Source of the DNA: Liolophura sinensis
Taxonomy: Eukaryota > Mollusca > Polyplacophora > Chitonida > Chitonidae
Direction of reading: 5' to 3'
Assembly (NCBI RefSeq): GCF_032854445.1
Contig: NC_088295.1
Span: 63,533,249-63,597,248 of the forward strand
DNA length: 64,000 nt
The notes beneath the pieces were generated by a model that saw only the letters and a list, made by a program, of their open reading frames with translations, made no database searches and was not told the origin of the DNA. The translations under genes were made by a program, and so were the position numbers. Positions 47,936 to 61,900 of the stretch are shown piece after piece (positions within the stretch are counted from its first letter, which is position 1; each line of letters opens with the position of its first letter).

Positions 47936-50297
47936 AGGGAAACTGAGAGCAAATTACAACTGTGAGTGAGAACCTAAGAGTCAACCACCAATGAAAGAAA
48001 TTGATGGTAACTGCAACCAAGGGCAGAATCTCAGGGTGAATTGCAAACAGCAAGAAACTCTGTGGGTCTACACAATGGATCAGAGGAGGGTGAACACAAT
48101 TGATACAATCCCAACTGATTAGAAAGGTTGGCCTGAGCAGTGTCATGTGTGAGGTACATGCGAGTGTATACCCAGCCAGCCCAGCTCAGCGAGTGGTAAT
48201 GGAGGGTTACAATCTCAGGCTGAACACAGCACTGACAATACAAGGTGTTGGTGAATATTGATTCTTGCTACAGAGAGATCAATAATGTGCTATCTACGTC
48301 GAGCATTTTACCCATCAGCCTACGCTGTTGCTATTGGCTACCAGTGACGTAAGCAAGGGTCCCCAATTCCCCACAGGTCTCCTGTGTTCTCACATCTAAC
48401 ATGGCTTCAACTTTCCTAGCCAAAGATTTATTCCAGTAATCCAATAAGCGCATGGGAGCAGCATTTGAACCAAAGTGTCCGATGGATATTATCAGCACCT
48501 AGAAATGAAGCCTTATGAATTCAAAACGAGCTGTTTTGAGCATTTCATCTCCCGATATTACACCAAGTCATCACAACAGACGGATCATGAAAACCTCATT
48601 ATCATAATGTATCTTTGCCAACTATTTTTAACAGCTGACATAAACCGTATATCCACTTTGCATTTACACTAGGTCACCAAAACAACTGCCACTGCCTTGG
48701 GGTGACGTGTCGTTGAATATAGCACTAGTATTTTCAATTTTCAGATTTAAAAGTCTACTGAATCAGGATTTTATCAAGGTTATAGTAAACATTTTGAAGA
48801 CAAACCAGACCCTATTGACTATAACTGAAGATACCACCATATACTACTGAAGGCTAATGGCACTTGATGTCTTGTTTTCCTGTTAGAAAATTTTGGAAAA
48901 TTATTGCTTGGGACAAAATATTTTGCTTTTCATTCTTAAAGTTGTGTGACAATGTGACAATGAGTTTAAATGCCAATGTTAAAAATGACGTACAGGCATG
49001 TGAAGGGATATAATTAGAAATCTATTAAATGTGATAGGCCAAAAGTCCATAACCATGTAAAATGGCAATTACATGTGGAGCATGATACTGCTAGGAACAT
49101 GAGAATTTCAAGACAACTTCTTCAGGTTATAAACTCAAAAAAATTCAGCACTAGTGTATACATACACTTAGAGAGAGAAAGAAAGAGACAGTTGAAAAAT
49201 GCCAACACAGTAAACTAGCTTTGATGTGTATATCTCATGATACATGTACTAAAGCTTTGATCTTCAAAGACTGAGCAGTCATGTACATATACCGGTACAC
49301 AATATACCAATCCAAATACAGGTATTTACAGGGATTATTCATTATACATGTGTGTATGTTGACAATATAAAGGGAGTGACCTTTACTGTGAAAGCTGCCA
49401 GGGTACGTCTATAGAGGGCTATAGCTATGGCGACTGTAAAATGACCTGTTTTTTCAAGGCTCAAATGAGTCTTGTGACAGAAACTCTGACAGCTTTCATC
49501 AATCTTCACAGGTAAGTAAATAAAAGTGAAAACCTAGACTTGATCATTTCAGTCCAGCTTATTTCACATGACCTTCTGGTTATATTCGACAGATTGAACC
49601 TTATCTTTGGCTGAAGTCAATATTCATTACGCTCAAAGATTTTTCTCTCATGCATTAATGAATACATGGCCAAATTATGCCATATCGACGATATTCCGTG
49701 TGTATTCCATGACACACGGATATGGATATGGAATCAAACCACATTGGCAGTGCTTGGCCATCATTAAAAATATGTTGCTTAGGCATAGTTCCACCGAGCC
49801 TTCAAAGGGACATGGCGGTTTCTTTTTTTTTTTTAACTGTGCATTTTTTGTTTTGTTTTTTTTCCCCACTTTTGCAGTCAGAAATTTTCTTTTTTTAAGC
49901 AGCACCTCCCAGCCCCCCCACTAAAAAACTCTGAGAAAAAGAGATCAGATTGGAGATTTTCTTTTTTTCAAGCAGATGAAAAAAAAAACCCAGAAAAAGA
50001 TCTTTCGACCCAAGATAATCATCCAATTATAGTGTCACAAACACGAGTGTTTCAACGAAAGAGCGAAGCAAAACGTAATTCTATTGGCTTATTGTCTAGG
50101 GGCCCAAGATCATTTTCTGGGAGTTTTTTTTTTTCCTCCTTGATCTCTTCAGAAACACTCTGATACCAAAAGTAGGTAAAAAAAAAATGAAAAAAATGCA
50201 CAACCTTTTACAGCAGTGTATAATCCACATTAGCAAACACCACCCAATTCTGTGACAACTGATTAACAGAAATATGTACCTAAATGCTGTGACTTAC

Positions 50298-50379
50298 CGT
50301 GACAAAAGATGAGAGGTCAGGAGGTCACTCAGACTGACCTCGTGTCTCAGAGATCTCCGGCCAGGATACAGTAATAAAT
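50298..50379 (-). other. Candidate non-coding exon, probably synaptotagmin-1 5' UTR
   Basis: On the minus strand a run of twelve T and atgtcttgtag form a good acceptor before 50379. A strong donor (cacg then gtaagtca) follows 50298. The 82-nt exon has no long frame. Strand and position fit a spliced leader for synaptotagmin-1, whose first coding exon also appears to start at an acceptor. It could belong to another transcript. Confidence 0.45.
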
Positions 50380-52885
50380 CTACAAGACATAAAAAAAAAA
50401 ATTGTAGTTTCATTTATCACAATTATAACAACATTTTCAAGACACATACAAACGCAAGACTTGAAAGTGAAACCACGCAACATTTTACCAAGGTCTTCTT
50501 GGTTTTTACCAGTCGGTCAGTAACTGTCACCTTCAACCAATTCAAACTGAAAAAAATTACATATAACATGCAGTGATAATAATTTATTTCCTAACATTTC
50601 TATACAACCACCACCACCACCTATTTTAATAAAGCCTTAGCCTTTGAATAAGTGACTGCATTCAGTTTTTACCTTGGCTTCCTAATTTTTGTCACCTTGG
50701 GAGATGAGCTTAATTTGCTTTTCTGATCTCTAAGCCACAAGATGACAAAAGAAAAATAAACATTATGAATTTAATGAGTACATTTGTATATTTATATATA
50801 ATTCAGTCTCCTATCTAAGCCAAGTTTAGGCCTGTACATGAAACAAGGAAGGCAGTTAAAATGCATGTTAATCATGACGATGATGTACAAACACTATAAT
50901 CTACCTGGCAATTTCAAATCCTACTTTAAATAACTGAAGAATATGGAGACAGAAAAACGATCAGTGTAATCAGGACACCAAGAAAAACATGTCATAAACA
51001 TCAGGAGTACAGTGAGTCAGGTATATATGCATGTCTTTGATTCTGCAGATAAAATGACTCATTCTGTTACTTTAATTCGATATACCCAAAAGATAATTAT
51101 AAAAGTGGTATCTTATGACATACTGATGTTCATTTTATTGCACCAGGTCATGCCACAGTATGAGTCATACTGTGAAATATCACTGCTCCAAACATGTTTA
51201 CAAATTTTCCATTTTCTTCAATTTTTTTATTTCTTATTCTATATGGGCAGATTTTCCATATTTTACAAACAGAAATTAGAAGTGAAAAAAGTCCCCAAAA
51301 GTGTAACCATTTCAATTACCCATGTTTAATTACATGCAAGAAGGACTTGGCATTAAATCTCATACAGAGATTTTCTTATGACTGTTATAAGTATTATCTT
51401 GTTAAATACTGGTACAGGTCTGTGGTGACATAAAGGTCTATGGGTAAAATGAATCCACTCCCCATAGCACATTGGTCAGATTGGAAAATAAAAATGACTG
51501 TAGGCCTATTTGTCCATAAAAAAATAACCCAAACAAAACCAAAAACATAAGTTATCGAAACAATACTCTAGTTTTCCAGCATGCTAAGTAATACGGTTGA
51601 ATGAACCCTGGGAAATCAGGAAAGTGAAAAAAACAATGATGTACCGGGTAACCCAGATGTTAATTCTACCAGCTGTGAAGAGGAAGGGCTATACAACACC
51701 TTGCCTTGTGTCTTTTAACCAAGGCTTTAATGATTTTGGAAATAAAGCTTACTTAACTTAAGGTTTTATTTCAACCATTTGTATTCCAACAGGTGATTAG
51801 AATTTAGAACCATTGATGGCGGCATCCATGTACGTTAACATTTATAAATTACAAGTACAACGTACCGGTACGATATACAAATCTGTTGACGAATCTTGTT
51901 TGACTATCCTTTCTAATGACCTACTGCCATTGCCCAATTTTGTTTGTTCTCGCTGTTTTCCGTCCTAACTTCTAAAATAAATTAAACATTAAACCGCAAA
52001 ACCCTCGAGGATGTCAACTTCAAGCAGAGACGAGTCACCGTTACTGTTTAGTGTTTGGAAGCATTTGACGGTTGTAACTCGACATACGTTATCCGATTCA
52101 CACAGAATGAACTGTGTCTATCTATTCAGTATTAGTTGACACACCGTTGATATAGGCAGTTGTCAATCCCATTTAGAATCTGTCCCATTCTTACCCAAAA
52201 AAAAATCGTCAAACCTGCGGTTTGTGACAGCTTGCTTCCCAACACACCTGCTTCGGTTGCCTTTCTGTGACGTCATAATACATACAAAGAACAGATAACT
52301 CTTCCATTATGACCCCAAAATGATCTGTCAAATCAATTATCTCCCCTGTGAATTACGGATAAGAGGAGATAACTCTAATCAAAACTGCTAAAAATTTGAA
52401 GCCTAGAAGTTATCGCCCCTGAATATCTGTTCCTCCCAGAAAAGTTTCGATGTTTAACCGATGGTTAAATGTAGACAAAAGAACTGATTAAATGTTCAAA
52501 TGTGAACAATCTTACTTGTTTCTAATTTATCAATCTAGTTATGTCTCTTTTGTAGAGTTTGCAATCGAGTAAAGTTCAAAACGACGCCGTATACATGTTG
52601 GAAATGAATGGTGATATTTGGCTAGCACGACAGACGGGGTTATTTCCCTTCGCGACGTTAGTGCGTTTTCGGGCACCCAAAGAGAGTAATGAACACATTC
52701 TATCGAACTAAATTAATATGTTCCCCGAAATCAACAGGTACTTCTCGCTAGGTGGCAGTAGCTGTTCCCACGCATGGTTGAGCTGCATGAAACTTTCCGG
52801 TGTGATTCGCAGGTTTCATGAAAACACCTGATTTGCATCTCAATTCAACTGAAATCAATTAAATTCGGAGACAAGCAAAGTCAGA
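50380..52885. other. Upstream region between synaptotagmin-1 and transaldolase
   Basis: No coding exon. From about 52000 to 52885 it is visibly richer in CpG and lacks recognised repeats, as expected for a promoter. A minus-strand donor-like site (gggtaagaatg, exon end near 52195) could end a first non-coding exon of synaptotagmin-1. Confidence 0.4.
52268..52275. promoter_or_regulatory. Perfect CRE palindrome TGACGTCA
   Basis: The full CREB-family binding site lies about 600 bases before the transaldolase ATG, on the side of the presumed synaptotagmin-1 start. CREB control is well known in neuronal genes, but one 8-base match is weak evidence. Confidence 0.35.
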
Positions 52886-52979
52886 ATGACAGAGCCAAAC
52901 GCCAAGATACAAGCCATGTCTACGCTCGATCAACTGAAAAGCTTCACCACGGTTGTCGCCGACACCGGCGACTTTGAAG
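52886..52979 (+). CDS. TALDO1: Transaldolase exon 1
   Basis: 94 nt: [20 protein letters not shown], then [11 protein letters not shown] plus one base of Ala32. Donor gtaagc. Contains catalytic Asp26. Start context is agaATGa. Confidence 0.93.
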
Positions 52980-55900
52980 GTAAGCGCTACGCGTTGCATG
53001 AAAATCCAGGACGTGCAAGCGGTGGATTAGCCGACAGCCGTGAGAAGTTAAAAAATGGATGCAATGAAATTGACCTGTGGAAATTATCTCTGATAGTAAT
53101 ACTGCTACTATAGCGTTAAATCATTTTTGTGATTATAGTAAACTAAAAACAAAAAAAGACAAACAATTTGGCGTTACATTGACAGTAAAAACAGCTCCAT
53201 GTAGTTTTGAAAATGATTGCGTTTGTATTTTCACCCGTCGCACTGGCTATTCCAGTAGACACACACTTTTCGACAATATGCATGAGGTATTAACCTTGGG
53301 AAGGTAGACAAATTTGTAGATATAAACGTGTTGTTGAGATTTGTCCCTGGTTTTCCCAAAGAGAGCCGCCTCCAATAATAAGTGATAAACTGCCTTCCAT
53401 TGTAATTTTAAGTTGACGATTTAGAACTACCTTGGGTGGAACAAGCAAGGAGTCCAATCAGTTATAGGCCTTAATATTAGCATACTCAAATGATTTTTAA
53501 AAATCAATACATTTTTGGAAAACTCAACATATGTGTATTTCAAAAATGTTCTTAATTCAACGAGGAGACAAATTCACATGTGACCACCTGGAATACAGCC
53601 CCCCCCCCACCCCCCAAAAAACAGGAATTGTCTGAAAATAGCCAAAAATGACCTCAATTTTTTGGGCTGAAAATAAGACCTAATTATTCCAGTAATGTGT
53701 TGCTGGGAAGTATATAGGCACAATGTTATAATATAAAAAGAAGAATTATAGTATGTAAGAATCAGTGGTAAATTTAGGGGTACAAGTTGCAAAATTAAAT
53801 ATAAAAAATGCAGAAGTTCAGCTGTTTGGGTGCACCATTTTGATTTTACAGAAGTCGATTCTCGAAAAATATTTCTGCTTTGGTTAATGTGTAACAAATA
53901 AAAATTAATTACTAACAAAGTGTTTGGAAATTTTAATTTTTAACTGAAAATGATTTAAGTCAGACATTCTTTTGTGAAATCCACCCTGTCAATATTTGTC
54001 TTAAAAGAAAGTACTGTTTGTGTTATATTTTTCAATTATTTTACCTAAATATTAATAATTATTTATTTTGTAATCTCACATTACACTGTCTAAGCAAATG
54101 CCATAATCTCTTCACATATAATCAGCTTTCAAGTATTTCTGAACTTAAGAGCTCATTGCTTCTGGAGGCATATAAATTCCATCCTTTGCCATTCAAATTT
54201 ATTTTATTTGTTTAATAAGGCATTTACTTATATCACATAATTCCGTTTTAAAATGAGCTGATTATATGACCTGATCATGCACAATTAGTATGCCATTGTG
54301 AACGTAGAACCAGACTATTGAACACTACACAGTGACTGAACAATGCTGTGGACACTTTGTGCTCCAGTGTAAACAAACTCTTTCATTGCGTGCTCATTAA
54401 TCATTTTGGTACCTCCTGCTGTCAAACCCCAACCATCAAAATTAGCTCTAAAATCACTCTGGTCCTCACTTAAAATCAAACAAGAAGCAGGTCATTGTTA
54501 GGCAATAAGTTGGTCTTTTGCTTTTAACTATTGTCATCTGTGTAATACGCATAAAATCAGCATTTGTATCTACTGAAGTCTTAAGACCTTAAAGGAGGAA
54601 GTTGTAACTTCCTTTCTTGGGGTTTATCACGAAGGGGATAGTGTGACGACTGGTTAACCTGCATCAGTATAATGTCTCGGACGGGGCATCTTACTTGCCT
54701 TCGGTAATGTATCTCAGCGAAGCAGCACTAGATAAAGAGCGGTGGAAATCCATCCTGCAACAAGGAGGCACATTACATGCACTCTAAGGATTCCTTCGTT
54801 GCCATATGACTGAAAAATTGTTAAGTACAACGTTTAAACCCCAAGCACTCGCTCACTGTAAAACAGGGGCTCCTCGATCTCCACTATCTGTTGGGTGCTA
54901 TTGGAAGCTATAGGGATGTAATCATAGAGAAAAACGTGGTGCATCTGTGACCCTAAGACTGGGATCTTGAGGTCAGCTTTCAGCCATTCAACAAAACAAG
55001 CTGGTGGCGCCCCCTGACAAGCCTTGGGAACACTATTACTATCATGCATATCGTTAATTATATTTTCTTGTTGAATACCGAAATAAATTATTTAGATCTG
55101 TGATGTACTTACACATATATTCAAGAAATTATAATGCTTGGTTGCAGAGGAATTTGTGTAAGTATTTTTAACATGTATAGCACTTCCTTTACAACTCTCT
55201 TCTGTATTTTTTTTCAGCCATGAAGAAGTACAAACCTACAGATGCCACTACTAACCCCTCGCTGATCCTGGCAGCTGCTGGCATGCCGAACTATAAAGGC
55301 CTCATTTCTGAAGCAGTCAACTATGCAAAAAAACATGGGAAGTAAGTGAAGAAGAGCTTAAATAAACCCCTGTGGTTCGGGGACAGATTTATAATCTTGC
55401 TCAGCAATCAATGATTGTGGCTTAGCGCTACAAGGGCAACATTTCAGCTATATTGTAGCGACTGCCCGAGACACCATTATACATTGTAAAGGCAAATAAA
55501 TGCCTGACCAGGGAGCCAAAACTGGGGAAATGAAAATCTTTCAAACTGGGGCATATGTGATGTATTTGGATACGTTCGTATTACCTGCAACTTACTGTTT
55601 TAAGGACAACATCCTAAAAATATCAATGTATAATTTTCATAATGATTATTATTAAGTTTGTTATGAAATTTTTGTTTTAAAGTCATTTTTAAGCTTGGAT
55701 GGAATCTTACAAGTGTAGATGTGATTTTGTTGTGATAGTGCAGATTTGTTATTATTGAGAAGAGTAAGGGAGAGGGTGAATCATGTGGGGATGAAAGGTG
55801 GGCGTGGCATGGGGTGGGTGTGGGTGGAGACATATAGACATTGACACATGTGGCATGACCGGTGATCTCATTCTGTGATGAAGGGAGTTTCCAGCTTTCT

Positions 55901-58900
55901 TGTTTTCACAGATTGCTGTCATTAAGGCCGTTTGTTCTAATAGTCTACCTGCTCATTATCATCAAACAAATACATACAGTTGGCTGAGAAATCTCCGATA
56001 AAACAAGCTAATTGTTTTAGAGCAAAGTCAGACTGTGAAATTCATTTCTACACATATCCACAGTGACTTTTTTTTTTTTTCTTTTTTCAGAACTCTAGAT
56101 GAACAAGTGACAATTGCCTCAGATAAGCTTTTTGTCCTATTTGGATGTGAAATTCTCAAAATTATCCCTGGAAGGGTTTCTACAGAAGTAGATGCAAGGT
56201 AAGATTGTGTAGATCAGGGTTTTGCATTTTTTTGTGTGTTTATCTGTGTGCAGCCACAATTCTTTTTTCTTTCAACCCCTGATTGAAAAGATCAAAGGTA
56301 ATGACTTCAAAGTATGACCAGTCATCTATCTAATAGGTTTAATACATACATACACACACACATACATACATACATACATACATACATGTCATTTTGAAGG
56401 AAGAAGCAAGATATTTATGCGCTATGCTTCTTTTTATCTGCTTATTCAAAAAAAAGTGTGGATGGTTGAAAAATTTAATGTGCATATTCTACAGCAATTT
56501 TGGTACTTCACTGCAGAACTGAAATGTGTCCCTTTCTCAGAATTACCAGCACTGATTTACTGGTCCTGTGGAAATTTGGTTTTTGCAGCAGAAAAGTTAA
56601 ACAAGCCATTGTCCGACTGGCCTGTATCAACATTTTATTCAGTTACTATTAACCATATCTACATTTATAAACAATAGTCTAAAAATAGGGCTTTGCTGAG
56701 ATGCTGTACATTTAGATGATCTGATGGAAATACATCGTAGAAGATTTTGATGCTTACTTGAAGGACCAGCTAATATCAAGATGACCTTTAGGTCTCCATA
56801 TATCCTGGTTGTGTGGACCAAAGGGCACCTAGTCCTTATTTTGTTGCTAATTTCGACCCCGTATTACATCATTCGGACTCTCTATTATTCATTCCTGTTT
56901 TACGTATACTTCCTGAATGGAAATTTCCGATGTATCTGTAAAGTACTTTGTGGTTCTACTTGCCTGTCCCAATAAACCAGTCTATTTTACTAATCGCCAT
57001 GACACATGCGTTCTGGTTTAGGAATTGGCAAATATATTGATTTTGTTTGACTAGGTTTTATTTGACATTTGTAATTTTTAATTCGGAAATGTTATCTGCG
57101 AAATCCATGGTACTTTCAAATTCCCTCTGTCATCCTTACCAGCCTGTGTTTACGTGTGTTTCTCACAGATTGTCTTTTGATCAAGAGGGGATGATTTCTA
57201 AGGCTCGGCGATTTATACAGCTGTACAAAGAGGCCGGTATTGATAAAGAAAGAATCCTCATTAAGCTGAGTTCTACCTGGGAAGGTATTCAGGCTGCCAA
57301 GTGAGTTATCTCCCTTAACGGATGAGACCAAGGCTCTGTCATGTCCGTATGAAAATTTTGTGTCCTGACCAATGAATTAACTGATTAGTAACTCCAAAAA
57401 GGTTGATAAATCCATTTCTTTTTTTTTTTCTTACTTTTTTATTTTTCAAATTAAATTTTGAACCTAAGCTTATAAACAAATTAAAGTTTGTATTTACCTG
57501 CTGACTTGATGCATACATATATTAAGATTAGGCGGAAGCTAGTTAGAGGATACATGAATGGTACTATGAAATGAAGAGTATGATTTTAACGAACTTTGAA
57601 AATATTCCTGATCATAGACTATCGTGGATAGCCGTCACCATTGATGTCACCACAGCTAGCCTTAAGAAAACAGTAGTTTAAAGCCATTTTTACACCCTAA
57701 GAAGAAAGGTGATAAACTTTCTTGTAATTTTATGTTATATAAATATATATTAAATATTTACAACATATTAAGAAATAGAAACCAAACATTTCATGTATCC
57801 TTTAAGTGTCTCGGTTTTGAAAAAGTAAAATGTAGATTTTTAGAACTTTGAAACTTCCATAAATTTATGTTTTTTTTTTCAATAGTTTGTAAGAAATGGC
57901 ACTTGAACTCTTCATGTCAGTATCACCCTTCTCTGAGTGCTATTTGGGGTCTACAGTCCTCTAGGCTAACCTGTAGACATTTAGATAAAGTTCTCTGAGT
58001 ATATTTGCTCAGATTTTCTTAAAGTATGTCTGGATTTTCATACACAATACCACATGTCTGTGGAAGTCTGAACATAAAACTTGTGTTTGGCCTGCTGGCT
58101 GAGCAGTTTCGTGGACAGTGACCCTGGAAACAAGGTGAAGTATCGTTCAAACTGTGTGTGACAATATTTTTACAACCCACCCTGACGTGAGCTGGTCTGT
58201 GTTTGTTCTCACAGGCAGCTGGAGGAGGAATATGGCATCCACTGTAACCTCACACTGCTCTTCTCTTTTGCACAGGTCAGTATTTAATTATACACTTCCT
58301 TTTTGAATTTTACAGACTTTTTCATGAGGCAATCCCCTAGGCTAACCTATCTCAGTAACCGTTGAATGGAAACTTTTCTGTTTTTGTTTTAATTATAAGC
58401 ATTGATGGAAATAAACTATCGAAAACCATCAAAAAAGAACTGCTGTTATTTGGTACTAGTCTGGACATAAAAGAGCATGCAATGATAGCTAAGGAAGTAT
58501 TATAATCTCAAGAGGGTTGTTAAAAATTAAGACTGGTCCAAAGGAGTAGCAGGTGAAACAAAGCCCCTAACCAGTTCTGGAGTTGTTCAGTTCTGGAGTT
58601 GTTCAGTTCTGGAGTTGTTCAGTTCAGTTTTCTGTTAACTTGATGTTCAAATTATCGGCTTATCTGACCTCATTTGCTGAGTTGTTAAGGCGCCCACCTC
58701 CTAGACGGGAGGTTCAGGTTTCCTTTACTTTTTGGTCCTGTGTAAGATTTGAACGTACTGTCTCACTTGGGAGACAGCACAGGTGGATAGTACTATGAGA
58801 GTAGTTTGTCATGTCTGGTGTCCTTAGCATGTTATTATAGTGAGGCAGCACTATAAACCAGTCTGCTACAAACAGTCTACTAATATGACCAAAAATAATG

Positions 58901-61900
58901 TTCTAAATGATGTTGATCCACAGGAAAACAAGAAACCTGAAAAAAAAAGCTGCTTCCTGATTGACTGTGACATATTTTGTTCCCTCTTTGGGTTGTTGAG
59001 GCCAAACATAGTACTTTACATCTGCCATGAAATTACTGTCAAATGTCAAGTGTTTTAATGATACATGTACAGGTGAACACCGTATGTGTAGAAAACCTGA
59101 GTTGCTTGTCATGAAAGTTACAGATATCTCCAATTAGTGGTCATGTTTCCAACAGGCAGTGGCATGTGCAGAGGCTGGTGTTACGCTTATCTCCCCTTTC
59201 GTAGGCCGTATCCTGGACTGGTATGTGAAGAACACTGACCAGAAAAGCTTTGAGCCTCAGGATGACCCTGGTAAGTGCAGGAGATCTCTTCCAGAAGAAG
59301 TCAAACAGCTAAATAGATTCATTTGTCAGAATGTAAGTTTTCATATGTTAACCATCTCATTTCACGCATTCTGAAATTGAAACAGCAATGCTCATCAATT
59401 CAACTCTTTGTTTTCAGTGCTCTTGATAGGGTTGGAAATTGGATAGGAACTTTGACACAAAATTTCTATTAGTTTTGGTGTGGATTAGTCTCCGAATTGT
59501 TCAACTGAACTCCATTTCAAAATATGATTTTAGTTTTACAGGAAATAACTTAGAATTAATATTTTTCCAGAATAATATGTTTTTTTATGGTTGTAGCATG
59601 TAGCCATGTAACAAGACAAAAAACAAACAAAAAAACACATGTGTGTGAATTTAATAAACTTCCCTTCATTTTCTTTTCTTTTAAGTGGCCAAATGATCGT
59701 AACAGTCATTATCAGAGCAAAGTAACTGTCCTGGAATGAAGCTAAACACAAGTGAAACAATATAACATTTGACATGTAGCTGATCACCATTATGGAAATT
59801 GTCTGTCATCTGAGATTTTTCTGCGTCAAGTCTTTCCGTATCTATGTCGGTGTAAGAATTGGATTAAGACATTCGGAATTGATCTGAAATTATGCCCAGA
59901 AAAATGCACTTTTTAGAGACAAATAAATGACATAAAATTTTGCTTTTGTTGCCATCCACAAGGATATCATCATACCTTTTTCCGCAAACTCAAAGCACCT
60001 ATCCAAGATCAGTAAAACTTTCAGAATTGAGCAAAATGTGCAACTCTGTGAAATTCTAGTGATTATATCCTTTCTCTGTTTGTCAGGTGTGAAGAGTGTC
60101 ACCCAGATCTACAACTACTACAAGAAGTTTGGTTACAAAACCGTTGTTATGGGCGCATCTTTTAGGAATACAGGGGAAATAACTGAGCTGGCTGGCTGTG
60201 ATCTTCTCACCATAGGGTTAGTACACTGTAACATTACCATGAATATGTAATGGAAGATTTCACCAAAATTTGAAATGTGATATAGTTTTGTACTTTTGGA
60301 CCTTAGGAGAGAAATCTGGAGCCTTTCTCAAGAAGAAAAATGTCAAAATATATTTTATGCCTTCTTGTTCCATAAACCGTTTACTATTTTGAGATTTTAA
60401 ATTTTGACTTTTGTCATTTGTCTATTACATATGTGTACTCCCAAACACCCCATGTGTAGATAAAGTGAGCAATTTATATTTTTGTCAGTTTCAGCCATTT
60501 TTGTTTTATAATAGCATCTGTTTGATTTATCTCTTGGCAGTGTGGTAATATCTTTACCACAGGCTTTAGGGATCTATTGAACATTTCCCAGAAATGTACA
60601 GTGCAGTTGAAAGCATTTATTCCAGATTATGTAAATCTCCACACATTTTGAATTATGCTACATAAGTAGGCCTCACTTCAATGGATTAAACTGTTTTTAT
60701 TCTTCTGAAATTTCAAAGAAAATGATTTTGTATTTTGATTAAAAATTGTCACCAGATGATTTAAATCACTACAGGTATGGGTTAGCAGTAATCATTTTCT
60801 GTTTGTAGGCCCAGTCTCTTGGAGAAACTGTCTGAATCTACAGAGAAGCTGGTGGTTAAGCTGGATGCTAAAGCAGGTATTGTTGAAAAAACCATCTGTG
60901 TGATAGCCACAGATATGGTAGAAGACTATGTATGGGAAACGTGTTGAAAAAGACCACTTGTGTCAGAGATGTGGTGGAAAAGACCATGCATGTGCGTGTC
61001 ACGGGCGTGGTGGAAAAGACCATGCATGTGCGTGTCACAGGCGTGGTGGAAAAGACCATGTGTGTGTGTGTCACGGGCGTGGTGGAAAAGACCATGTGCA
61101 TCATAGATGTGGTAGAAAAGACCATGAGTGAGCGTGTCACGGGCGTGGTGGAAAAGACCATGTGTGTGCGTGTCACGGGCGTGGTGGAAAAGACCATGTG
61201 TGTGCGTGTCACGGGCGTGGTGGAAAAGACCATGTGTGTGCGAGTCACGGGCGTTGCGGAAAAGACCATGAGTGTGCGTGTCACGGGCGTGGTGGAAAAG
61301 ACCATGAGTGTGCATGTCACAGGCGTGGTGGAAAAGACCATAAGTGTGCGTGTCACGGGCGTGGTGGAAAAGACCATGTGTGTGCGTGTCACGGGCATGG
61401 TGGAAAAGACCATTTGTATTTTAGTTAATCCTGATACAAAGTATTTTGTTGAGGGGGGGGGGGAGGACATGTTTAAAAAAAGTTTTTTGGTAGCTTTTTG
61501 TTCACCTAAACTTTAAGTGTTAAAGTTCCAAGCTTTTCTTTATCCATGGACTTCTTCGCAATTTTAGAAAAACTGGGAAGATCTTTTTCAAACAGAATGT
61601 TGATTGTAGTTGTAAACTAATACAATTTTGGATGTGTGGCATTAGCAGGGCTTCCTCAGGCGCTCGCCATTGTCGCCAGTAGCGAATAAAAGTTTGGATT
61701 GGTGATAAAATTAGGGAAATGGCGAAAGTTTCTGGCGGCAAAATTATTTCCTCGAGAATATATACTGGCTATTGAAGAGGTGGAAATTGCGACAGTATGA
61801 AGACTCGCAATACACATGGCCATGTGTTGTTCTCCTTTCTAACGGAAATAATGAGTAACGTTATTTCTGGTGAAGTTTTCCTAGTACTTTTCAAGCATGA

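Larger units (their letters stand above)
27104..50297 (-). other. Putative long 5' intron of synaptotagmin-1
   Basis: 23 kb in which I find no coding exon on either strand. Contents are one MITE family 1 copy, one MITE family 2 copy, five SINE copies, minisatellites at 30770, 34581, 46985 and 47290, microsatellites, G-rich tracts and an assembly gap. The intron assignment depends on the non-coding exon proposed at 50298-50379; a separate lncRNA or an unseen gene cannot be excluded. Confidence 0.4.

Noticed and set aside
49607-49924. 105-codon open frame ending in poly-Phe
   Set aside because: The Phe run is a translated T tract; no support for a gene.
53574-53918. 114-codon minus-strand open frame in transaldolase intron 1
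   Set aside because: Composition is that of translated AT-rich intron (Leu, Ile, Tyr, Ser-rich) with a poly-C derived Gly/Cys stretch; no domain seen.
60868-61516. 200-codon minus frame and 194-codon plus frame with 12-residue repeats
   Set aside because: They are by-products of a 36-bp tandem repeat in an intron; both strands are open at once and no start context, splice signal or non-repeat domain supports a protein.
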